The translations under genes and the position numbers were made by a program. From Tridacna crocea (lineage: Eukaryota; Mollusca; Bivalvia; Cardiida; Cardiidae): 64,000 bases of DNA. Positions 1 through 12,256 of this stretch are shown here, one piece after another; positions within the stretch are counted from its first letter, which is position 1, and the number at the start of each line of letters is the position of its first letter. The notes below the pieces were generated by a model. The model was not told the origin of the DNA. It did no database searches and saw nothing but the letters and a program-made list of their open reading frames with translations. The DNA lies in the NCBI GenBank assembly GCA_943736015.1, contig OX031065.1:50942992-51006991 (forward strand), in the 5' to 3' direction.

Positions 1-345
1 ACTTGATTAACGATATGGATGAAATTTGATGTTGGTGTCGATTTTTCTAAAATATTATTTGGGTACGATTTCACCAAAGAAATCGTCTCCAGGGGACGAT
101 TTCTCCAAAGTGATAAACATAACACGGGCCAAGCAGTTTGGGGACGATTTCTCCAGGGGCCGATTTCTCCAGCATTCCGCTGAAGTACCCTAGATTTAGT
201 CGATATATACATGTACATAAGAAAAAGTGATAAACATAACACGGGCCATTATTCTATATACATGTATTACTCTCAGACGATAGTAGTATCTTTTTTAGGG
301 TCGACTGACTTTATAATTATAGGGGAAACAGGTATTCCTCACAGC

Positions 346-574
346 TTAACCCTTTACTCCATTGATACTCATTTCTACGCATTGCTTGTAGGAGCCTTTG
401 GAAAACCTTGGGGCAAAATGTGAAATTGCTCGTCACGAGCAATTTCACCTTTTGCCACAATGTTTTCTACACTACCAAAAGGTGTCATATACACATAACA
501 AACGGCTTTATCCTTGCTCTTATTTATGGTCAATTAGAGATACCACAGAAATGCCTTACGGGGTAAAGGGTTAA
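346..574 (+). mobile_element. PB-2 MITE (TTAA-flanked)
   Basis: Flanked by TTAA (346-349 and 571-574). It starts TTAACCCTTTACTCC and ends GGGGTAAAGGGTTAA. The centre is a hairpin around TTGCTCGTCACGAGCAA with a 1-nt loop, extended by 'ttgtggcaaaaggtgaaa' and its complement. TTAA duplication with a C/G-run terminal repeat is the signature of piggyBac-superfamily elements; no coding capacity, so non-autonomous. Sister copies are at 17348, 35199 and 58705. Confidence 0.8.
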
Positions 575-1462
575 ATACCCGCTGCACTGTCTATATAATG
601 AAGCATGTATTTTTACCTGTCTTACCTTTTATGTGTTTATTTTGTTATGTTGTGTATGTAAACAAAGGCTTAAATTATCATCAGAGAGTAATAGTTTGCA
701 TTATTTACAATCGCATTTTAGCGGAGACGCGTTTTGTGACACATATGTTCAAATGTCAACACAATGTTATAGACAAACTCCGAGCAGAGTCGTCGTTCGT
801 TACTCTCACCATACCTGAATGTTAATGATCCGGAGTGCAAGAGAGAGCGTTATAGATATTAACCGTATATAGCGCGTAGGAATACACAACTGCCGGATAA
901 AGCTAAGTTCATTAGGTTACACCTTTATTAGGTCAGTGTTAATGACAAAAACGGGATAAAAAACACACACTCGTCATTTATTAAAGGATTGTAATACCCT
1001 TGCAATTCCATGGCGTTTTGCAGATGAAAGCTTTGAGGAAAGGAACGCATTCACACCGTGTAATAAGCAATGTCTGTATATACTTGGGAAACTAGTTGTT
1101 TTGGCGGACTCAGCGATATAGAGTGGACACACCGTCCAACATTTTTGTCTGAATAGGCAGCTTACGATCCCTATAGGCAAGGGAATCCCTTGAGAGGGAT
1201 TCCCTGGCCTAAAAATGTATTCCTTATACTGTAGCCTTTTTTTTCCACTACACTACAATGTTGGAAAATCAGCTGGAAACCGGTTTTTTTTTTCCATTTC
1301 CCTATAATGTTGGAAAATCAGACAGGAAAAAAATTTCAATTTTTGAGTTATGTTTATTTTGTTGTCTACAAGTACTTTCAATTTGGACCGGTTTATAAAA
1401 AAAAAACCGATGTTTGATCCTCAAAACGTTTGATTGATTGTTGTTTTGCTACCTACGTGTAT
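575..1462. other. No gene seen (gene A intron 4 side)
   Basis: AT-rich. Contains a single 'tgatccggagtgcaagagag' terminus near 826 and decayed PB-1-like pieces at 1225-1410 ('caatgttggaaaatcag' twice). Nothing else recognised. Confidence 0.5.
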
Positions 1463-1699
1463 TTAACCTATTACCACACAAATCGTACTTTTGACGACCT
1501 TGAGAAAGAAGCCAGTAGAGGACACTGTATGAAAAGGAGAAAATGTTGGTAACCAGTATTTTCTCTTTTTCCCCACAACGTTTTTCTACTCTTTCCAAAT
1601 CAGATTTCATTTTTTTTTATTTATTCACAATTATATTGTCTTCTGCAGATACTTTCAATTTGGACTAGTTCAAAATATTGTCGTTTGGTAAAGAGTTAA
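1463..1699 (+). mobile_element. PB-1 MITE (TTAA-flanked), diverged
   Basis: Starts TTAACCTATTACCACACAA and ends GGTAAAGAGTTAA. The central hairpin AAAATGTTGGTAACCAGTATT is mutated. PB-1 differs from PB-2 in its core (ATGCTGGT-A-ACCAGCAT) and in the internal arm 'gtcgtctgcaaatgctttcaatttgga'. A similar but more decayed half copy lies at about 1320-1410. Confidence 0.72.
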
Positions 1700-1717
1700 A
1701 TTTTTGCCTATACAGCC

Positions 1718-1953
1718 ATGCAGGCTTTCCAGATGGGCATTACATGCATACTCCCGATGAGAAGTATAATAATAAAGTTATTTGTATTGTATCGTAACTG
1801 TATTGTATTATATGCAAAAATTACCTTTGTATCCGTATGTTTATTCCTGGTGTTGTATATGTATCATGCTGTTATTTTCATGTCTAATGGGCCGGAGGCC
1901 GAAGTCCCCAATAAAATATTGTATTGTATTGTATTGTATTGTATTGTATTGTA
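1718..1953 (+). mobile_element. LINE-type 3' end with (TATTG)n tail
   Basis: 'atgggccggaggcc', then AATAAAA and a (TATTG)n run (1917-1953). Resembles the 28440 terminus in layout. Lies directly between a PB-1 MITE and a minisatellite. Confidence 0.5.
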
Positions 1954-1954
1954 G

Positions 1955-2560
1955 TAAGTTGGAAAGCTACATGAATACAGTGTCGTTCATCTGTACCAAG
2001 ATGGCAGTCTTCATCAATACGATCGTCTTTCAACTACATTAAGTTGGTAACATACATAAATTCAATCACCTTTCAGCTACAGCAAGGTGGCAATATACAA
2101 CAATACGCTCGTCTTTAATCTACAATAAGTCAGTCATATACGAAGTCGAATTCATGAAAACAGTCATTTTCAAGCCAATTGATAAGTTACATACAATTGT
2201 TTTTAGCCACAACAGGTTGGTAATACCCATCTCCATGAATGCGGCCACTTTGTTACATCAAGTTGGTTATACATATTAACCCATTACCACACAATCCCTA
2301 CTTTTGACGCCCCTGAGAAAGAAGCCTTTAGAAAACATTGTGGGAAAAGGAGAAAATGCTGGTAACCAGCATTTTCTCCTTTTTCCACAATCTTTTCTAT
2401 CCTTTACAAAACATATTTCAAATTTTCAGCCACTTTTATTTTGTCCTCTGCAAATGTTTTTGATTTGGACAAGCCTAAGATATTGTTGTTTGGTAATGAG
2501 TTAATGCATTTGTCTTTGGCTACAATATAAGATTAGTGCTTATTACAGGCTGAAGTATTG
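1955..2560 (+). repeat. ~48-bp minisatellite in gene A intron 4
   Basis: Degenerate units built on 'aagttggtaatatacatgaa' and 'acagtcgtctttcagctaca'. Split by the PB-1 MITE at 2276. Same repeat and same intron as the gene B array at 28990. Confidence 0.65.
2276..2504 (+). mobile_element. PB-1 MITE nested in a minisatellite
   Basis: TTAA at both ends (2276-2279, 2501-2504), with the core hairpin AATGCTGGTAACCAGCATT intact. It splits a unit of the ~48-bp minisatellite ('acatattaa' to 'tgcatttgtc'), so the insertion is later than the array. Confidence 0.8.
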
Positions 2561-4863
2561 ATACAGTCGCCTTGTATCTGGTTTAGATTCAGTAACGTTG
2601 GCCATCTTGATCGGATGATCAGATTTCGTTTTTCTTTTTCTTAAATTTTCATAAATATTAGTCAAGGATCATTTCTTGATTTTGTTTTCTTTGGAAATTG
2701 TGAAAGGATACAAAATGTAGGCATATGAGAAAAGCTGTTGATGGTATTTTATTCTATTTTCCTCAATATTTCCAGAGACCTAACAGAGTATTTAAAAAAA
2801 TTGGGATTACTAGACCTGTACGAATTATGACGAGCGCGTGACTGAACATCAGAAGAAGAGCTCTTTGCAAGGGAAAACCTCAAACTGATCGGTAAAAAGT
2901 GACCGTTTACATAGGCGTAGCAAACCCAAAGGAAAATTTACTTTGAAAGCCCTATACATTTGTATATGATTTATACTTATATTCAGTTAATATGCGTTAA
3001 TCACTAAATACTTTATAAACATTGAACATACTCTACAATATCTATCCTTAACACGCCAACAGAAACCGAAGTGATTTTCAAGTACATTGGGCTATTATGT
3101 TGAGGAAAATGGAGCTACCAGATTTAATTGTATACGAGAAGCTTTGTTCAATTGATAAAGACAAATATTATAGATCTGATTAAATAAACGTCTGCAAATC
3201 AATCCTGCGATGTAACTGGTATTGAAATCTATATAGTACGTTACTGTATTTTTCTCGTTAACTTGTATGATGCATGCTTGGCTTGCTCGTGCATCGAGTA
3301 TACATAGGCTAAGCCTATTTTTTCTTCGTTTAAGGTTATGGCAAAACACTTAAGTAACATTAATTATTTTCATTTACGAACTCAAAAGTTAAAATAAATT
3401 AGTTAAAGCAGTAAAGAATGAGGCACTGCCCATTCTGAGGTCATACATGGCCCAACAAAGAAAGTTGGGCTATATGTTGCAGAACATCAGGAAGAATGTG
3501 GACCAACTGCTTAACGGTGCTAGGGACCTTATAAACATGGGTTTAATTACCTAATGGTACCAGAGACCTTACAGATACGGTCCTTTAAAAAGTTTGCGAC
3601 AGATATCTTAAAAGGTAAAATGATTACTGCTCAAGATTAAGACAACGAAGATACAAAGATTTCAAAGGCAAACAGAGTGTTTACCAGCTCCTCCGTTTCT
3701 TTGATTTGATAATTCCATTTGAAAGAAAGATTCGAGAGCCTGTTCAACATAGCTTGATGGTCTATGTTTTTGTTTCAAAACTAGTAATCAGAAAGCATTT
3801 GCTATTTGACTGCTTTCGGATGCTATTCTGTAATACTAGTGATTAAAAAAAAATGGGGGGGGGGAGGAGTAAGGAGTAGTTTCTCGTATTCAATTGTCAC
3901 TCAGCCCGATCTGATTTTCCAATTCGAGAATAACCTAACAGCTACATCAACCAGCCGAATATAAATTACAAAAAGTAACATAAACATGCAAAGGCTTACC
4001 GGCCTCATCATAAGCCCTACAGGGGACTATTAAGTTTTTAGCTGCAAACAAAAAATGTTGCAAGATATAGATAAATACAACAAGATATATTTTTCTCTGT
4101 AATCATATACAGTGCACAATTTTATTCAATGAAGATGTGCATTTTGGGTGTTTGAATAAGGGGATGATCATTTAGCAATCAGTAACTTTAATTTTATTAC
4201 ACCAGATATGATGTCATCATAACGTTATCACACTGATTTGATTACAAATCCTCATAATCAACGCACTATTGATCACGTGACAGTGCCACTGGTCTTTACA
4301 AAATCGAAAGTTGCACAAAAACAGGTTACATAACCAATTAAAGATACTTTCCTTTTTCTTTTTTTTTTTTTTTTTTTGTTTCTTCGTTACTAATCACTTG
4401 CCAGCTATTGGCTTACTGGATTTAGTGATAATTACTTTCTGAGGGGTTATTTGTTGTTGTTTTGCATGACCTATTTTAGTAGACCTTGGGCAGGTATAGA
4501 AACGATAAATTTGTATTTGGAATATCTTTTAAGATTAATTTTACATTAATCACCAGTTTCTCCTTTTCAAGCAAAGTTTTCTTAAATATAAAATAGAATT
4601 ATCAAAAGTACGCTTAAGTGCACCTTAACCTATCAAGTTTATACTTATGTTGGTCCAGGTTCAAGGAAAAGAGGTAAAAATGGGGTAAATAAACTACCAA
4701 CCCTAGTCATTTCTGTTTGGTAGATGTAAATCGACATAAACATTTTGCTTGGCCTTTTTTGCATTTTGCTCAAATAGGTTGAGAACGCCCCCTTGTCGAG
4801 TCCGCTACACACTGTCGTCGTCCAAAGTTCTCGTACAGGTCTACTTGGGAAAGACTTATTTAC
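2561..4863. other. Gene A intron 4, unassigned
   Basis: No exon or known repeat recognised. A G-run (3853-3863) and a T-run (4354-4377) are present. Position 4864 is the donor side of gene A exon 4. Confidence 0.5.
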
Positions 4864-5065
4864 CTCTCGATGCCGAGTTGTGGAGTTTCTGCGGACAGCC
4901 CCACACACGATACGCAATCTTGTCCCTGTAGAAACACCGCTCCAAGTTGTGCAGGACATCTGATTGATGTACAAGCTACTTCTTCTCTAATATCCGACGT
5001 GGAACATCCGGTTGATATGGAACACGCTGCCAGATCTTCAAGTACTTGTCTTTGACACGGAGCTT
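4864..5065 (-). CDS. Gene A exon 4: cysteine-rich insert
   Basis: Residues 114-181 (from EAPCQRQVLEDL to ETPQLGIER). The Cys spacing equals gene B exactly, but about 24 of 68 residues differ, more than in any other shared exon. Acceptor is ctttgtag|AA; donor is AG|gtaaat. A SINE is inserted about 70 bp upstream of the acceptor. Confidence 0.9.
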
Positions 5066-8000
5066 CTACAAAGTTATGGACATATTTAGCCAACAGATTA
5101 GATTAGTAAGTTTAGTTTAAACATATTTATTTTACATCGATTGAGAAACAAGTTCTTACAACTTATAATAACCTCTCTCGATTCTGCTTCCTGGGAACTA
5201 CACCAGTACTGGCGGCGAATGTGTGGGCCGATGAAAAATCCCGAAGTTGAAAGCCACTCCCGGGTATCGAACTCAGGACCTTTAGGTTATAAGGCCGACG
5301 CTCTACCTCACGACCACGGACACAAGTTCGTTGCATTCTGATATGCAAAGACACCTTTCTTTTTTCATTAAAGATGCTTGGAGGTAATAAGTTGTCTGAA
5401 CGCAGGTTGACATAAAGGTAAAGCATTCATATCATACTTGTGTTAAAAGAACAAGGTAAAGTGCTTTTATTACATAAAGCGGGTAAACCTCTCGACATGC
5501 TTTATCACAAATATTGTTGAGAGCGACATAGGAATAGGCCTATATCATTAAAAGGTCAAAAGCTTTTGAAAATGCAAGGAAAACTAAGAAAAGCATAAGC
5601 GGAGGCAGGATTCAGCATAGTTAAAGTAAATTTTCAAAAGTTTCCTCCCACCGAGGCGTCATAACCATTTGATATGGGTAAGCTTCTTTAACCCTTTCCC
5701 AAATGACAGATTTTAGACTGTCCCAAACTCAACGTTTTTGCAGATGACAATACTGAATTTGATGAGAATGGCAGAAAGTTTTCCGACAGGCTAGAAAACA
5801 CTGTGAGAAAAGGAGAAATTGCTCGTTACGAGCAATTTCTCCTTTTCCTACACTACAGTGTTTTCTAAAGACTTGTACTGCAGACACGTAGAAACCAGGG
5901 CTTGTTTGGGAAAGAGTAAAACTGTCTGCTGCAGGTGCGACTAACCATCGTTCATTAAAAGCACATCTTTACTTGTTTATAGGCAGTTTTCAGCCAGTTT
6001 ATAATCCATTTTATCCTATTTTGTGAATCTAATATTTTCATTGTAGCTTTATGCCAAATCGACAGTTTGCCCGTGATGGCTGCGAGATGGCACAGATGAC
6101 GACTGATTGAAACTGCATCTGGTGTGCAGCACGCGAACAGGGGCATTCGGAAATTTGCGTAAAGTGTCGTCTCAGATCAGCCTGCGCAGTCCGCGCAGGC
6201 TAATCCGAGACGGCACTTCACAACCACATTAGATTTCTTTGCTACAGAAGACTTGCCGAAAACAGAAAATTATATAAAAACGGAAGATGCCGTTTCGGAG
6301 TAGCCCGCGCAGATTGCGCAGGCTGATCCGAGACGACGTTTTACGCAAATGTCCGAATGCCCCTTTTCGCGTGATGTAATCCAATTATCATATTTTGGAG
6401 GCTTTTAAAGCTATCGATGATTACGTTTCCCTTCTAAATGTGGACAAATTCCTTGTGTTTTCCATCCTTCCACCACATATATATGGCTTGCAACACATGA
6501 AAAGGGGCATTGGGAAATTTGCGTAAAGTATCGTCTCGGATCAGCCTGCGCAGGCCGCGCAGGCTAATCCGAGACGGCACTTTACGACCACATCAGATTT
6601 TGTGTATCAGCAGACTTGTGCTGCACAGAAATTTAAATAAAAACGGAAAGTGCCGTCTCGAATTAGCCTGCGCGGACAGCGCAGGCTAATTCGAGACTAC
6701 ACTTTACGCAAATGTCCGAATGCCCTTTTTCGCGTATTGCAAGCCATATCATTTGTAATTCATCGATGTTTACACAGTTGAGCCATGCTACACAAATTTC
6801 AGGTTTTAACAGCGTTTATTTCTCCCTAGGTGTGAGGATGAAGCAAGTTAATTGCAGACAAGACACCTTTAAATTAGAAATCTTGTAAAACGATCGGTTG
6901 TTTGAAAATTTGACTTTTGCATACCTATTAGCCTGGCATTCAGGCCCTCCATTTAAGTGATTCTAATAAACAAGGTACACAACTACATCAACTCACAGAA
7001 ATATGTGTTGTTACTTGCCCTTCTTCTGAAATACTGGCGTTAAATCAGACATCAGAACATTGAGAACACAGAGATTTCGTTTTGCAGTTTTACTTGATGA
7101 TTTTGTTTTAATGAAAAGGCTCTATTTAGCGGACTGACACCAGTCTACATACCTATGTACGAAATTGCAAATGGCAAACGCTCCAAATAGCTTTATCTCT
7201 TACAAGAAGTTGTCGCCTTGTCAAGAGTTAAACATGAGATTGTGTAAGATAGGACTAGTTTACTACACTAACCTCCTTCAACGTTAGCTATAGATGGCAG
7301 GTTACCGAACTGGTCATGTAAAGGGCTGAAGGTAAAACCGTAAACATCATCAAGCTGATCTAAAATAATCTCAAGATCGTTTCCAATCCAAACCTGTAAC
7401 AAAGCAAAATATACTTTCCCAACAATTCTATCTAGACTCAGTTGAATCACTCAGAAATTTTAAAATCGTATACGACATTTTTTTCTACAGGACAATTTTT
7501 TTCTAAACTTTGCACGTGAAAAGCTCATTATGTCTCTAGGAGATTACAGTAAAAAGATATGTGGGTCGGCATGCCTTTTAAAAAGATATCTACAGTTCAT
7601 AAATTCAGCTTACATGGGATTTATAGCGCTTCCTTCAATAGTTAAACAGGAAAATTACCGGGAAAATATACAAGTAAGCATCATTTTGATAAAAAGTCAT
7701 ATATTTTTGCACAAAAAAATATGTAAAAGCCTGATTTTGATCATGGTAAATGTGAAAATATGCATATTATATATAGACCTATGACTTTAAAAGGGAGATA
7801 ATTTCATCGAATGAAGAGACAATCTTTTAAAATTGCACACTTTTTACCGGACAGACATATCTTAAACTTACCACACTTATAATATTTACAATTCTTAACC
7901 ATAAGAAAGACAAAAATGACACATCTCCGTGCTTATTTCGTCAGAAAACACGGCTAAAGCTCATTGTGGAATTATTTAAAAAAAAAGGATAAAAAGCCCA

Positions 8001-8183
8001 GCAGACATGGTAGGAAAAGGATGAATTGCTCGATAGGAACGATTTCTGCTTTTCCAACTTTTTTTAAAAACGTAAACAGTTATACCGCCACATCTTTTAA
8101 TGTCTTGTTTTTGTTTCCATGTTCGGCGTGTAACAAGGCAACATTTTAATCATTTCACGTTAACATTTTAAAGATCTAATTTG

Positions 8184-8227
<44 letters not shown>

Positions 8228-11200
8228 ACCAATACTACCCTGAGAAAGTGCTACTTGTTTTGGTGCACCACTAGTAATACCATTGTGTGCAAAGAAACAT
8301 ATCAACGACAAAAATACATGCGAACATTTGTCTTGTACGCCGTTAAAAGATGTTTCTCGAGACATTATCAAATAGTTTAAACGAATGGAAATGGTGTTTG
8401 GCCACAAATTCTACCAACTCTGTCGTTCTTCCCCCTACAATGCAATTTCAGTAATACTTTTTTTCACAATGCAAATACACTAAATTCTTATTCTAAATAT
8501 ATTCAAAACACATTGAAAGAAGGAGGTGGAAGAGGAGAGAGAGTATTGTTATAAAGGAAAAAAGAGAAGGCGAGAAATTGTATGCTGCTGTCTCTAAGGT
8601 ACCTGGACGGTAAATTTAATGCAGCTACAGTAAAAGTCTATTTACTTAAAACGCTTTGTCTGTTTGATATACATGCTATGCTCACTGCTTCAAAAAGAAA
8701 AACAATTTTTAATCTAGGTTCCAGTGGACACTACCGAACAATAATTTGTGAACATTTAAAACGTGAATTGCCAATATTGCTTGGAAAAGCGAGATCTGTA
8801 TATCTGTATAATAAAAGTAACAGCCTTAAGTCTGAGCCTTGTTATGGAAGAATCAAAACTTTATCGTCCGTTTCTTTTATTATTGAATTGGTATCTAAGG
8901 AAAATAGGAAGCGTTGGTTGCACATGCTCTCTGAACCTTTTATAGAAAGTGTCCAACTTTTAAGAATCAGTATCCGAAATATCACCCAAAGTATGTCACA
9001 ACCTTTGTCGCCAATCCACAAAAGAAGGAAAGAAACTTTTTCTTCTCATTCTTTGTCTTTTAAAGGTCCGCTAAAGAGAAGCCTAGCATATCTTTGGAAC
9101 CTTTTCTGGGAGGTTACTTTCATTCCATCTCACTGATGGAGGATCGAATCTAGCCACCTAGATCATGTGTGTCTAATTTAATTTACACTTGTTTATCAAA
9201 CACGCGTGAATACTACTTTCAGCTTGATTTCAATTAGAAGTGTTTATTTTTCATTGCGATTTTCAAATAGATTTGTCTATAGATACAAAAGTTTTGTGTT
9301 AAAATTTGAACCATCTCCTAAACAAACTCTTTGCTTAAGACTGTCTAACCATTCTGGAATGAAATGGATAAACACAACAAAAATTGTAGATTGATACAAG
9401 ATGAGTAAATGTGAAAACAATGCAGTAAAAGAAGAAATTGCTCGTAACGTTCAATTTCTCATTTTGTCAAATTGTTTTCAAAAGTTGTCTGTAACACTAC
9501 GGTCACAAACTGTGAAACTGACGCCTGCCGATTTTTAGACATCGGTGCATTCTTAAAGTTACATGCCGCCGACCGATTTTTCACAAATCGGTGCGAGTGG
9601 TCATAAATAACTGCAAGTAAAATGCCGCCTGACGGATTCCGGGCGGCACCAGGCAGTATTTCAAGTTCGAGGGGTGTGTGACGTCATCAGGAAATCGGTC
9701 GGTGGCAGTTAGGCGACAGGCGGGCAGCCGTCAGATTTTACCTGCCATTGCCCGGCGACCTAGCGGACACTGGCCATTACACCCGACACCGGCCGGCGAT
9801 CGGGCGTTCGAACTGCCAACGGCCGACACCAGCCCGATAATCTGTCTGCGGCAGGCCGGTGTACGGGGATATATAAAGCAAGATTGCTCTCGTATCACTA
9901 CAACCTGTTCACCATTATTATCAACCACAAGATAAATAGACCTAATTTTTAGGAATTCTTTCCTTCCAACAAGATGCCCACTAAAGACAGCGACAAGGCG
10001 AAGGACAAGGCGCTAGCACCAATGTGCAAGAGACCAGAGCCCCATTCCCAGCGGTACGCCGCTCTATTGCTATTAGAATCGCTATGACGACTATTGTTAA
10101 TGGCCTCGGATTTTGTATTTAGGGGCCCGGGAATCTGCACTCAACAGATTGCCGTCCTGCCACATACCAACACCGACTGCCGCCTCCTAGCTGCTTTTCA
10201 ATCTCCGCCCTGCCGCCGGCAGATATTTTGAAATCGTAAGGTGGCATGTCGGTACCATAACAGCAGCAGGTCGGATGCTGGAGAGTAGCAGTTATAGTAC
10301 TGTCACAAATCAGTAAATGCCGCCTGCCGGCGTGGTTTGCCAGTTTTCACTCAAATTCGGCCGGTGGCAGGTCGGTGGCTTGCACAAGCGGCAGGTGGCA
10401 GGCGGCATTTTAGACGCCGCTAGAACGCGCTGAAGTTTTAAGAAAAAGTTAAAATTCTGACTAACAACGGCCAATTTCTTCCAATTGTGCCTGTCGTCAG
10501 GGCGCCGGCCGGGCGCATTTCGTAGTCGCGCGGTAGCTATCAGGCGGCAGGCGGGATGCAGCGAGATATTTACCTGATCGTGAGGTTCGTGGTCCTTCAA
10601 ACTTCGGCCAGCAATCGGTAGGAACTTAATGCCACTCTCCAGCATCTGACCTGCTGCTGTTATGGTACCGACATGCCACCTTACGATTTCAAGATATCTC
10701 CAGCGGCAGGGCGGAGATTGAAAAGCAGCTAGGAGGCGACAGTCGGTGTTGGTATGTGGCAGGACGGCGATCTGCCGAGTGCAGATTCCCGGGAGCCTAA
10801 TTACAAAATCCGAGGCCATTCACAATAGTCGTCATAGCACTAATAGCACTAGAGCGGCGTATCGCTGGGAATGGGGCTCTGGTCTCTTGCACATTGGTGC
10901 TAGCGCCTTGTCCTTGTCCTTGTCGTCGCCTTTAGTGGACATCTTGTTGGAAGGAAAAAATTCCTAAAAATTAGGTCTATTTATCTTGTGGTTGATAATA
11001 ATGGTGAACACTTTGTAGAGATACGAGAGCATTCTAGCTTTATATATCCCCGTAAACCGGCCTGCCGCCGTCAGATTATCGGCTGGTGTAGGCCGGTGGC
11101 AGTTCGAACGCCCGATCGTGGGCCGGTGTCACGTGTAAATGGCCAGTGTCCGTCAGATCACCGGGCAATGGCAGGTAAAATCTGACGGCTGCCGGCCTGT

Positions 11201-12221
11201 CGCCTAACTGCCACCGATCGGTATCCTGATGACCTCACACACCCCTCGAACTTGAAATACTGCCTGGTGCCGCCTGGAACCCGTCAGGCGGAATTTTACT
11301 GGCAGTTATTTATGACCACGCGCACCGATTTGTGAAAAATCGGCCGGCGGCATGTAACTTTAAGAATCCACCGATGTCTAAAAATTGGCAGGCGGCAGTT
11401 TCACATTGTGACCGTAGGATTATTTCCTACCGATCGCCGGCCGAAGTTTGAAGGCCCTCAAACCCCACGACCGGGTAAAAATCGCGCTTCATGCCGCCTA
11501 CCGCCTGATAGCCACCACGCGACTACGAAATGCGCCCGGCCGGCGCCCTGACGACAGGCACGATTGAAAAAAATCGGCCGGTGGCAGTCAGAATTTTAAC
11601 TTTTACTTAAAACTTAAGCAGCGTCCTAGCGGCGTCTAGATTGCCGCCTGCCGCTTGTGCATGCCACCGAGCTGCTACCGGCCGAATTTGAGTGAAAACT
11701 GACAGTTACCACGCCGTCAGGCGGCATTTACTGATTTGTGACCGTATTATAACACAACGTAAATAAATGTCTGCAGGAGGTTTTAAAAGGTCTTTATCCT
11801 CTAAAATTAAATTGTTGAAACCCAATAACCCTGAAAAGTCGTCATTACGGTGTTACTGTCACATACTGTGAGGGCAAAAAGTCACTAGATCTAGCTTTTA
11901 TCAACCCAGTGTAATAGTATTTTGCAGCGAATCGACTGGTAGATAATGATTTGACTCGGTGACTGACGATCTTTTTTTTCAGTATACTTTTGACATAACA
12001 CGAAGTCGCTGTACCGTGAATGTAGGACTTCACTGTTAAAAAAAAAAAGAATATACAACCGTAAATGTGTGGTAGACAAATAGTTGAGCCTAAAATGAAA
12101 ATATTTGAGTAGCAAATAGGGACGCACAGATAAAACGGAAAGGACGGCAAGCAAGAGGTAGAGAAAGAGAGAGAAAGAGGAGCTTGATGGAGAGAGAGAG
12201 GGAGGGAAGGAATAACGGGGA

Positions 12222-12256
<35 letters not shown>

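Larger units (their letters stand above)
9497..11748. mobile_element. 2.25-kb GC-rich double fold-back element
   Basis: Order A-B-A'-B', where A' and B' are inverted copies: A 9497-10290, A' about 10621-11422, B about 10291-10620, B' about 11423-11748. All four boundaries carry variants of TACGGTCACAAA, the presumed terminal repeat; outer ends are TACGGTCACAAA and TTTGTGACCGTA. The interior is full of GC-rich words such as 'gccgcctg' and 'cggtggcag', unlike the AT-rich flanks. No transposase was recognised, and no certain target duplication. Lies in intron 2 of gene A. Confidence 0.8.

Noticed and set aside
4645-4974. Frame partly overlapping gene A exon 4
   Set aside because: Shadow frame of the true exon, continuing into the intron.
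8582-9136. 184-codon open frame on the plus strand
   Set aside because: Longest single frame in the window, but no recognisable domain; rich in Ser/Leu/Lys as expected of AT-rich chance frames, within a gene A intron. Kept only as an unassigned note.
10310-10819. 169-codon minus-strand frame
   Set aside because: Runs across the arm/spacer boundary of the fold-back element, where GC-rich sequence is poor in stops. No family resemblance.
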